Below are positions 50,701-59,545 of a stretch of DNA of 64,000 bases, in pieces. The stretch covers positions 14,552,993-14,616,992 of the forward strand of contig OY540814.1 of the NCBI GenBank assembly GCA_961205875.1, given 5' to 3'. The position numbers and the translations under genes are program-made. Below the pieces are notes generated by a model. That model was not told the DNA's origin. It saw nothing but the letters and a program-made list of their open reading frames with translations, and did not search any database. Source of the stretch: Sialis fuliginosa (Eukaryota > Arthropoda > Insecta > Megaloptera > Sialidae). Every line of letters starts with the position of its first letter. Positions within the stretch are counted from its first letter, which is position 1.

Positions 50701-53700
50701 TTTGTTTACAAAGTCAAAAAAATGAAATAAACTTTTATTTTCAAAAAAAGATTTTTTTTACTATTTTTCCCTTAAATCTAGCCTACTTCTGCTTCAAAAA
50801 ATTAATATTTCGTTAAAATAAAAAAAATCATGCAATTAAGGGTTAAAGATAATAGTGTAAGCTACATTTTAAAAAAAAACTGGAGTCTCTTCGATCGCGC
50901 CAAGCTGAGATATTAACTATTCAATTTACTTCTTTGTTAGCGTATGAGTTTTAATTTGTTTTTTTAGTTTTAACTTGTTTTTAAAAAGGGAAGGAGCACG
51001 CGAAGGTCTTTAAGTGCGTGATGCTCTTAAAGATAATAGTGTAAGCTACATTTAAAAAAAAACTGGAGTCTCCTCGATCGCACCAAGCTGTGATATTAAC
51101 TATTCAATTTACTTCTTTGTTAGCGTATGAGTTTTAATTTGTTTTTTTAGTTTTAACTTGTTTTAAAAAAGGGAAGGAGCACGCGAAGGTCTTTAAGTGC
51201 GTGATGCTCTTAAAGATAATAGTGTAAGCTACATTTTAAAAAAAAACTGGAGTCTCTTCGATCGCGCCAAGCTGAGATATTAACTATTCAATTTACTTCT
51301 TTGTTAGCGTATGAGTTTTAATTTGTTTTTTTAGTTTTAACTTGTTTTTAAAAAGGGAAGGAGCACGCGAAGGTCTTTAAGTGCGTGATGCTCTTAAAGA
51401 TAATAGTGTAAGCTACATTTAAAAAAAAAACTGGAGTCTCCTCGATCGCACCAAGCTGAGATATTAACTATTCAATTTACTTCTTTGTTAGCGTATGAGT
51501 TTTAATTTGTTTTTTTAGTTTTAACTTGTTTTAAAAAAGGAAAGGAGCACGCGAAGGTCTTTAAGTGCGTGATGCTCTTAAAGATAATAGTGTAAGCTAC
51601 ATCTAAAAAAAAAACTGGAGTCTCTTCGATCGCGCCAAGCTGAGATATTAACTATTCAATTTACTTCTTTGTTAGCGTATGAGTTTTAATTTGTTTTTTT
51701 AGTTTTAACTTGTTTTTAAAAAGGGAAGGAGCACGCGAAGGTCTTTAAGTGCGTGATGCTCTTAAAGATAATAGTGTAAGCTACATTTTAAAAAAAAACT
51801 GGAGTCTCTTCGATCGCGCCAAGCTGAGATATTAACTATTCAATTTACTTCTTTGTTAGCGTATGAGTTTTAATTTGTTTTTTTAGTTTTAACTTGTTTT
51901 TAAAAAGGGAAGGAGCACGCGAAGGTCTTTAAGTGCGTGATGCTCTTAAAGATAATAGTGTAAGCTACATTTTAAAAAAAAACTGGAGTCTCTTCGATCG
52001 CGCCAAGCTGAGATATTAACTATTCAATTTACTTCTTTGTTAGCGTATGAGTTTTAATTTGTTTTTTTAGTTTTAACTTGTTTTTAAAAAGGGAAGGAGC
52101 ACGCGAAGGTCTTTAAGTGCGTGATGCTCTTAAAGATAATAGTGTAAGCTACATTTAAAAAAAACTGGAGTCTCTTCGATCGCGCCAAGCTGAGATATTA
52201 ACTATTCAATTTACTTCTTTGTTAGCGTATGAGTTTTAATTTGTTTTTTTAGTTTTAACTTGTTTTTAAAAAGGGAAGGAGCACGCGAAGGTCTTTAAGT
52301 GAGTGATGCTCTTAAAGATAATAGTGTAAGCTACATTTTAAAAAAAAACTGGAGTCTCTTCGATCGCGCCAAGCTGAGATATTAACTATTCAATTTACTT
52401 CTTTGTTAGCGTATGAGTTTTAATTTGTTTTTTTAGTTTTAACTTGTTTTTAAAAAGGGAAGGAGCACGCGAAGGTCTTTAAGTGCGTGATGCTCTTAAA
52501 GATAATAGTGTAAGCTACATTTAAAAAAAACTGGAGTCTCTTCGATCGCGCCAAGCTGAGATATTAACTATTCAATTTACTTCTTTGTTAGCGTATGAGT
52601 TTTAATTTGTTTTTTTAGTTTTAACTTGTTTTTAAAAAGGGAAGGAGCACGCGAAGGTCTTTAAGTGCGTGATGCTCTTAAAGATAATAGTGTAAGCTAC
52701 ATTTTAAAAAAAACTGGAGTCTCTTCGATCGCGCCAAGCTGAGATATTAACTATTCAATTTACTTCTTTGTTAGCGTATGAGTTTTAATTTGTTTTTTTA
52801 GTTTTAACTTGTTTTAAAAAAGGGAAGGAGCACGCGAAGGTCTTTAAGTGCGTGATGCTCTTAAAGATAATAGTGTAAGCTACATTTAAAAAAAAAACTG
52901 GAGTCTCTTCGATCGCGCCAAGCTGAGATATTAACTATTCAATTTACTTCTTTGTTAGCGTATGAGTTTTAATTTGTTTTTTTAGTTTTAACTTGTTTTT
53001 AAAAAGGGAAGGAGCACGCGAAGGTCTTTAAGTGCGTGATGCTCTTAAAGATAATAGTGTAAGCTACATTTAAAAAAAAAACTGGAGTCTCCTCGATCGC
53101 ACCAAGCTGAGATATTAACTATTCAATTTACTTCTTTGTTAGCGTATGAGTTTTAATTTGTTTTTTTAGTTTTAACTTGTTTTAAAAAAGGAAAGGAGCA
53201 CGCGAAGGTCTTTAAGTGCGTGATGCTCTTAAAGATAATAGTGTAAGCTACATCTAAAAAAAAAACTGGAGTCTCTTCGATCGCGCCAAGCTGAGATATT
53301 AACTATTCAATTTACTTCTTTGTTAGCGTATGAGTTTTAATTTGTTTTTTTAGTTTTAACTTGTTTTTAAAAAGGGAAGGAGCACGCGAAGGTCTTTAAG
53401 TGCGTGATGCTCTTAAAGATAATAGTGTAAGCTACATTTTAAAAAAAAACTGGAGTCTCTTCGATCGCGCCAAGCTGAGATATTAACTATTCAATTTACT
53501 TCTTTGTTAGCGTATGAGTTTTAATTTGTTTTTTTAGTTTTAACTTGTTTTTAAAAAGGGAAGGAGCACGCGAAGGTCTTTAAGTGCGTGATGCTCTTAA
53601 AGATAATAGTGTAAGCTACATTTTAAAAAAAAACTGGAGTCTCTTCGATCGCGCCAAGCTGAGATATTAACTATTCAATTTACTTCTTTGTTAGCGTATG

Positions 53701-56700
53701 AGTTTTAATTTGTTTTTTTTTTAGTTTTAACTTGTTTTTAAAAAGGGAAGGAGCACGCGAAGGTCTTTAAGTGCGTGATGCTCTTAAAGATAATAGTGTA
53801 AGCTACATTTTAAAAAAAAACTGGAGTCTCCTCGATCGCACCAAGCTGAGATATTAACTATTCAATTTACTTCTTTGTTAGCGTATGAGTTTTTATTTGT
53901 TTTTTTAGTTTTAACTTGTTTTTAAAAAGGGAAGTAGCACGCGAAGGTCTTTAAGTGCGTGATGCTCTTAACCCTTAATTGCATCTTGTTAACATTCGTG
54001 AACAATGTTTTCAGAGGTATCTATTAGCAAAAATGTACAATATTTTTTAGCCTTTGCGATTCTGGCGCCCCTGGCGAGATTTCTTTTGACGCCCCCCCCC
54101 TTTCCACCGCCACAGTGACGATCATTAAAAATTATTCGCACAAAAAAAAAAAAAAAAAGCGTGAGAAAATTATCTTGTTATTAATTCATTAGTGTAATAT
54201 AATAATATAATATAACATATAATTGATAAATAATATATAATATAACTAAAATTATATAAAAGATTTCTTCCTGGCTTTCATATCTGCAAAATTATCGATT
54301 GCTGTCTCAAAATTGAGGTTTGCTACAACCTTATTTTCAATTGAAAGAATAGCCAAATTATTCAACCTATCTTCTATCATAGCCGATTGCAAATAAGTTT
54401 TTATGAATTATTTTAATTTACTAAAACTTCTTTCACCACTAGCTACACTAACCGGAATTGTTACAAGAATTAGCAAAGCCACCCACAGATTTGGCACTGT
54501 GCTTTTCAAGTTTTGTAAAAAAATGTTTAATAAATAATTTATTTTTGATATTAAGCATTTTATTAAGTAAAATGAATTATTTTGCAAAAAAAATCAAAAC
54601 TATTATTCAAAAAATATATATAGCTTAAATTTGGCGCCCTAGAACAGAACATAGAAAAAAAGTTTAAAATAATTGGCGCCCCCACGAAATTAGCGCCCCA
54701 GGCTGTCGCCTGGGTCGCCTGGCCGTTCGGCCGGCCCTGATGTACAGCACTTACAGACCGACGATCACTAAACCGGAAACGGATGTTTACTCTTGTTAAT
54801 TTTTGAATTTTCGAATTATTTTTGAAATAAGAAAAAAATGTTTTAGATAAAAAATGTCGAGTATGTAATTATCTATAATTTATTCCCCATACATTTTTTC
54901 CAACACATATGATTTAGCCAGAAATAATTGTTTTATATAATTATTTAGAATCACCCACACTGTTCACTTTCAGTATTACGTATAAGAAAGTTCCATGGTA
55001 CCTATGGCAAACACACACATTGTTCAATCTCTGTAATACGTATAAATAAGTCCCATGATACTCATGTCAGATATTTCTTCTCTGTTATGAACCATTTGAA
55101 TTATAATAAAAAACAGAACATAAATTATAGAAATTCATATTACCTACAATTTTTAACTTGACCATTTAAAATTAAATTAAAATTAAACAGATTTGAAAAA
55201 AAAACAAAAATCACCTTATTTAGAATTAAAAAACCCTTCAAATGAGGTATCACTTGCCCTAATCACGCTAAAATTTTAAGGGTTGTGCTCATAGCGCAGA
55301 GGGTTGAAAAGATTCTTGCAAAAATTTTATTGCAAAAGATGTCCTCCTTGAAAGCAAAATCGATGTGTTCGAGCGTTTTTACAAAATCTTATTTTAACTG
55401 ACTAAAACCGCGGTCGTTTTGTTTTCGTTGGGCCACCCTGTATAAAAACGTAATCAAAATATGGTACTAAATAACTAAATTCTTGATAGATTTATTTTGT
55501 ATCAACAATTAGTTAGGGAGAGAGGGAAGGTGTTTCCGTACCGTTGAGCACGTGTACAACGACGCTCTTTGGTTGCGCGTTGGACGGGTTGCACTGGTAG
55601 CGGCCCGAGTCCGTGGGCCGCGCGCGTTGGATCAGCAGGAAGCTGCGCGTCACGGCGCCGCGCTCCGTCAGCACACTCACGCCTCCGCGCGCACTGTCGT
55701 AGCTGATTATCTGTAATCAACATGTCATCACATGTATATAAAATAAATCATGAAGCATTTACAGTTTTAAAATGCTTTTTTGGTAAGCTTGGAAAAATGT
55801 TACAAGTTTTTCAGTTGGTGTGATAAAATTGTAGAAGGGTCGGCTTGGTTGCATTTTAAAGCTTGAAATTTTATTTTTGGTTGTATGATTTATTAAGTAA
55901 AATTATTTATGTTTAAAAATTATATAATTCTTTTTTACGTGTGGTAAGAAAAATGAATAATAATTTAAAAAATGAAATAAATCACACAAAGATTTCAACA
56001 ATCGAAATTTTAACAAAATTAAAAAAATATGAAAAATTTCAGAGTTTGATTCTCAATGATAACCAACTGTTCAGAAAATCAATTGAATTTAAATCGGGAA
56101 AAATAACAAATGCTTCAAAATGATTTTTAAATGATAGCTTTTCGACTATTCTTCTTAGCGAAGATGTGTTGATTTGTATTTTGCCTTTCTTTTCGCAGAA
56201 GAAAAATCCATATAAATTTTATTTAATTAAATTTAATTAAGGTCTTTAAAAACTGAAATAAAAATTAATAGTCCCTTAATGATTATGATTATTTAATTTT
56301 ATTTCGAACCCCACAAAAAAGTCTCGTATTCTACACAGGACTATGTTTTTGTACGTTATTTGAGCGCTAAAAAGAAATTTGATAATAAAAAAGTTCGTTG
56401 ACCCCCAAAGTTTTTTTGCCTTTGTTTAAAAATAGAAAAATTTATATCAATTTTGAGAGCTTCCATGAATTGTGATGAATTTTGTATCGCTGTACGGCCA
56501 TTTTTGAAAATTGTCGTATAGCAAAAAAAAAAACAAATTGAAAATTAAGTACTTATGATCTATTAAAGTCATTCATTAGATTTGGCCAAAAAAATTATCA
56601 AAGTACGTGGAGGCTCTCAAAATTTATATAAAGTAGTTATGCAATTTTTAAGCATACAAAAATACTTTTAAGTAAAAGTAAAAAACACTATTTTTTTGTG

Positions 56701-56979
56701 GGCCGGTGTTATTATAAAATTATACAACATGATACAATAAAAAATGAACATAAATAAAACAGGCTAGTCTGTATTATACGATTGTACAGTAAGTATCATA
56801 TATGATAAATGATGTTGGTAGGTATATGTATGTTATTCGCGTGTGACTCACCGCATCGTTATGATTCCAGAAGATGTATGCCGGCGGTTCCGGGCTGTCT
56901 TGTACAATGCATGTGAGGTTGATCGTGCTGCCTCTGTCGATGTACAACTCAGGACCGCCCAGGATCTCGGTTGCCGGTT
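44712..56979 (-). CDS. dpr: Dpr family immunoglobulin protein, last three coding exons (partial)
   Basis: Exons 56979-56852, 55710-55542 and 44818-44712; phases 0 and 1 match, and the last ends in TAA. Together they encode the second Ig domain and the C terminus of a Dpr (defective proboscis extension response) protein, a neuronal surface receptor that pairs with DIP proteins in synapse specificity. Exon one has ATEILGGPELYIDRGSTINL, TCIV and AYIFWNHNDA. Exon two has IISYDSARGGVSVLTERG, TDSGRYQCNPSNAQP and VVVHVLN, supplying the two Ig cysteines and the YQC signature. The last has GEHPEAMQHGG and a hydrophobic tail (CLVITLFSLLLFST) for GPI or membrane attachment. Which of the many Dpr paralogues this is cannot be said. 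The GC-rich middle exon contrasts with its surroundings. The first Ig domain exons were not found up to 64000. The last intron is 10.7 kb and full of transposons. Confidence 0.92.
44961..45278. mobile_element. hAT MITE in the Dpr intron, copy a
   Basis: CAGTGCTTCCCAAACTTTT on the left, GTAGTTTGGTGACCACTG on the right, flanked by ttctagag and ttctaggg (7 of 8). The interior (GCTCAAACGGAAAATG, TATAAAATATTGCACGC) is related to 33880-34045 in the Tudor gene. Confidence 0.8.
45287..45620. mobile_element. hAT MITE copy b, abutting copy a
   Basis: Begins TAGTGCTTCCAAAACTTTTT, a diverged copy of the left end of the neighbour, followed by ACCCATCACATAGCTTTATT. It is bounded by ttctaggg on the left and ctctaggg on the right, so the two elements share a chain of three target-like octamers. 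The right end is approximate. Confidence 0.6.
45621..46871. other. AT-rich Dpr intron segment
   Basis: A-rich with a short (TTAA)n run near 46187-46210. No gene, exon or terminal repeats recognised. Confidence 0.4.
46872..47476. mobile_element. hAT-type element with perfect target duplication
   Basis: Starts CAGTGGCACCGGAGC and ends TGGCGCCACTG; the identical octamer gccatagg flanks it (46864-46871, 47477-47484). A Tc1-like MITE is nested inside. G and C homopolymer runs near the left end. Confidence 0.85.
47134..47309. mobile_element. Tc1/mariner-type MITE nested in the hAT element
   Basis: CAGTGAAACCTCGTTAGT on the left, with GTAGGTTCCACTG on the right, and TA on both outer sides. GTACGTTTTTC occurs twice inside. 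176 bp. Confidence 0.7.
48053..48297 (+). repeat. 3' end of a widespread insect repeat (Helitron- or LINE-like)
   Basis: TGTCTGTTTGTTCCGAGTAG, ACTACTGGACCGATTTTGATG and a terminal hairpin CGCGGGTGAAACCGCGG are typical of the 3' part of abundant insect repeats. The terminal hairpin would suit a Helitron. The class is not certain. Confidence 0.45.
48994..49062 (-). repeat. inverted copy of the repeat at 50537-50660
   Basis: On the minus strand CTGTTCACTGTCAGGATATA, AAGAAAGTCCCGTGGGTACC and GGCAGATATTTTTC match the plus-strand repeat units at 50537-50660 and 54960-55080. It may be the left arm of a foldback element later split by the hAT block. Confidence 0.65.
49165..49868. mobile_element. decayed hAT element, copy 1
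   Basis: Left end CAGAGCCGGCCTTTGCG, right end CGTTCGGCCGGCCCTG. It is preceded by octamer atgtacag (49157-49164); the matching octamer is not at its own right end but after copy 2 (54740-54747). Contains a transposase C-terminal remnant on minus. Confidence 0.85.
49381..49645 (-). pseudogene. hAT transposase C-terminal dimerisation remnant
   Basis: The minus-strand frame includes NLWVALLILVTIPVSVASGE and RSFSKLK, then a stop, then IKTYLQSAMIEDRLNNLAIL and SIENK, ending in a stop. This is the hAT family dimerisation domain (IPVSVASGERSFSKLK ... RL..LA.LSIE), as in ZMYM1-like transposases. Only the last ~80 residues remain and an internal stop interrupts them, so it is inactive. Confidence 0.85.
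49869..50335. other. 467-bp segment without counterpart beside hAT copy 2
   Basis: Lies between hAT copy 1 and the duplicated flank. It begins with a T run. The equivalent place next to copy 2 is only about 35 bases. No terminal repeats or genes seen. Confidence 0.4.
50336..50690. repeat. segmental duplicate of 54775-55110
   Basis: GATGTTTACTCTTG, AAAAATGTCGAGTATGT, TTATTTAGATTCACC and the CGTATAAGAAAGTCCCATG repeats all recur in order at 54775-55110. Each copy contains an internal direct repeat of about 60 bases around CGTATAA(G/A).AAGT(C/T)CCATG. Confidence 0.85.
50831..50846. repeat. 16-bp inverted flank of the satellite array, left
   Basis: TGCAATTAAGGGTTAA, an exact reverse complement of 53968-53983, directly abutting the first satellite unit. 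Confidence 0.9.
50847..53967. repeat. satellite array, 17 x ~184 bp
   Basis: Units start (AGATAATAGTGTAAGC) at 50847, 51031, 51214, 51398, 51582, 51766, 51950, 52134, 52316, 52500, 52682, 52865, 53049, 53233, 53417, 53601 and 53788. Lengths are 182-187, differing mostly in A/T runs. Two main variants exist: CTCTTCGATCGCGCC and CTCCTCGATCGCACC (units 2, 4, 13, 17). Each unit ends with a hairpin, GAGCACGC pairing with GCGTGATGCTC apart from a 3-base bulge, and a TTAA at each junction. Units 4-7 and 13-16 carry the same order of variants, a higher-order duplication with a 9-unit spacing. There is no conserved reading frame. Confidence 0.95.
53968..53983. repeat. 16-bp inverted flank of the satellite array, right
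   Basis: TTAACCCTTAATTGCA, the exact reverse complement of 50831-50846. Joined without the array, the flanks give a perfect palindrome centred on TTAA. Confidence 0.9.
54050..54739. mobile_element. decayed hAT element, copy 2
   Basis: Nearly identical to copy 1 from GCCTTTGCGATTCTGGCG onward, but the first ~9 bases of the left terminus are replaced. The right end CGGCCGGCCCTG is intact and followed by octamer atgtacag (54740-54747). A similar atgtacaa lies at 54032-54039. Confidence 0.85.
54252..54516 (-). pseudogene. hAT transposase C-terminal remnant, second copy
   Basis: Same frame, same internal stop after RSFSKLK and same end as the copy at 49381-49645; only a few substitutions (for example a GCC/GCT difference near 54384). 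Shared disablement shows that the decay came before the duplication. Confidence 0.85.
54775..55110. repeat. segmental duplicate of 50336-50690
   Basis: Follows hAT copy 2 after a 35-base gap, in the same orientation as the counterpart after copy 1. See the entry for 50336-50690. Confidence 0.85.
55711..56851. other. Dpr intron between the two Ig exons
   Basis: 1.1 kb, AT-rich; the second half is a foldback element (56306-56710). No further exon. Confidence 0.5.
56306..56710. mobile_element. foldback element F3 in the Dpr intron
   Basis: CCCCACAAAAAAGT on the left returns as ATTTTTTTGTGGGCC on the right, and TATATCAATTTTGAGAGCTT returns as GGCTCTCAAAATTTATATA. A related half is at 62140-62420. 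Confidence 0.65.
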
Positions 56980-59334
56980 CTGCAACAAACAAAAACAAAC
57001 GTCAGACACTCAGTTGCTAATGTGATTAAAATAAGTTCATTTTTTGTCGATTTACGATTGAATTATTTCTTGAAAACCAATATTTTATGTTTTTGTTAAT
57101 AATAGAGTTTTTATAAATACATTTATTTTAACGAATTTTTTCATAATAAATATTTTCTTTCGAAATAAATGTCAATTTTGTTAATCACTATTCAAATGAC
57201 GACTTTAAATAAAATGTTTTTGCAGCCGAATTTTTTTTCATTTAGGTTATCCTTGGATGTGTTCCGAGTGTTTTTCTATTATTACAGAAGTATAAATATA
57301 TTTTTTTTCATAAATATATATGTAGAGAGAGATATTTATAATATAAATAACATTCCACACTGTGAATGTCCATTATTGTCCATACTGTGAACTGCACCAT
57401 CAGTTCTATTATAAATGACAGCTTTAATAAATATATTTTTAAGTATATATATTGGTGGTCCAGTTTGGGATACAGATATTTTAAGAGCTGATTCCTTGGC
57501 TCATTGTGAGTAAAAAAATGTAAGGGAAGGTAGGGTCTATCTTCAACACCCTCTGAGCTACAGGTGTTTAAAAACTTTCTTAAAATTAAGTATGTCACTT
57601 TTGGACATTACTATATATAGATATTTTGATACAAGCATTATCAGTCGATTTAAACAACAACATGTGAAATTAATTAATACCCACTGACTTGACGGCGTTA
57701 AGTGAGCAACATTGCGTAACATTTAGTTTATCAACTGTTCTACGCACGGGTATCTAGATATACATTTAACATCAGTAGCTCCGTTTTGTGGATCCCTAGT
57801 TCTTGTGTCTGACACAATGGCGCTGCTCATTCTCTCTAGACAGTGGAGGGACAACTTAAGCTTTATTTTCTGAGCGGATATTTAACAAAATCCTGTTATT
57901 TTGAGGAGTTAATATCTGGTTATTGTATCGTTGATGTTATGTAACTTGATTTCAATCAAACATATTTCTACATTTTTCATGCCGTGACAATTTATCGAAA
58001 AACATTCCTGATTATGTACATTACAGATATCTTTTGTAAACCGATTTATTGATTTTTGAAAAAAATTTAAAAATTATAAAAATTACATTTTTACGATATT
58101 TTAACTTCCGTGACAACCTCTCTTAAAGTATTTTTACCTTCTACCTCCACATACTTGACAAAAATTCATTCCACATCAAATTAAACTATAAAGTTGTTTA
58201 AGGAAATAAATTATATACTTTAAGGGAGGTGTACTGTATTGTAATAGGATCGAAAAATCGTGTCCTAGATAAGGCTAGATTCTGATTGTAATACCATTAA
58301 AACGTAAAGTGAGTTTCCACATCGGTAGTGCTCGTATATGTCTGTCTAGATAACTTCTGTAAAATGCACTGATTTGATTTGATTTCTGTGCCATCGAATC
58401 AGCAGTTTTGGTAATATTAATAATTTTGTACAAATTTTGTGCCTATAACAATATATTCTAAATTTCATATAAAAGCTTTCTGGCAAATTGCATTGAACTT
58501 TTTCATATAAAACACAAGAAAATAATGGTATTGTTTGTTCTGAATACTTAATTAAATTACAAATATTTAATTATATTATTTATTTTAAAGCATGCATGAT
58601 GGTTTTATAAAGACATTTATTTTATTTTATAGAAAAGGTTGGTGACCCTTGCTAGAAATCGAGCATTAATATTCTACTATGCTCTCTGATAATTTTCCTG
58701 ATACTCCACCAATGATTTGATGATTTCAGAGACAAGGAAGTAAACGCGAGATCATTCGATTTCAGTGTGCAATAACACGGATACGTTATTTCCCCTCTCT
58801 CTCTTTCACTCGTATGAGCGGGTCTTGTTGCGCGTGTAGCGTGGGGTGGGCGCGGGAGATAGCTGCCGATTCCATTAGACGAGAAACGATGAGTATTTTT
58901 ATCATTCAAATGTCAGAAAGCGTTTTTTTGTGGGCCAGGAAAGTAGACTTTTATGGCGGAACGCTTTCTGCCGTGTTCGACACTTATTCCCTTTGTAAAA
59001 AAATATATTATTGATGTACCCGCTTTGTTATGGTAAATTTCATTTCGGAACAAAATATGGAGTCCTAATGGCGCAAGTAGAAAAAAAAAACACGGAGTGT
59101 TTTGGAATTATTTGGAAGCATCTATATCTATAATTATAGATTGATTCTCTAGTACAGCGTTTTCCAAACTTTGGAAATACAATGAAATATTTTTGGAACT
59201 TATCATTTTAAAAACAAAACACGATTTTTTAGAGCAAATTGCAAGGGAATATTTTACAACAAACGATGTAGACCTAATTATAGGAAATTTAATGCTCTAC
59301 AAAAAATATTTTATAAAATTTTCACGTAACATGT

Positions 59335-59545
59335 GTCGTTCTTGAGATAACTTGAAAAAATATATATTTTGAGATGTCACCCCTCCCCCTTACACACGAT
59401 TTTGATGATTTTGAAATGGGATTATCGTCAAGCCAGATCCAACTATTTAACAGAGTTTCATTAATATCGGTTCAGTGGTTCATGAGTTATGCATGTGACA
59501 AAGATTCAGGTGACAGACAGACAGACACGAAACGAAAAGTGTTTA
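59335..59545 (+). repeat. 3' tail of a non-LTR retrotransposon
   Basis: ATCGGTTCAGTGGTTCATGAG, followed by GACAGACAGACAGAC, is the usual form of insect non-LTR element 3' ends with a short tandem tail. The coding part is absent. A hAT-like end (CAGCGTTTTCCAAACTTTGG) lies 180 bases to the left at 59155. Confidence 0.55.

Noticed and set aside
50847..53967. CRISPR-like or coding tandem repeat
   Set aside because: Units are near-identical over their whole length with no unique spacers, lie in an animal intron and have no conserved open frame.
55502..55723. Arg/Ala-rich minus-strand frame of 73 codons
   Set aside because: Out-of-frame reading of the GC-rich Dpr exon; the Dpr frame has correct splice sites and family motifs.
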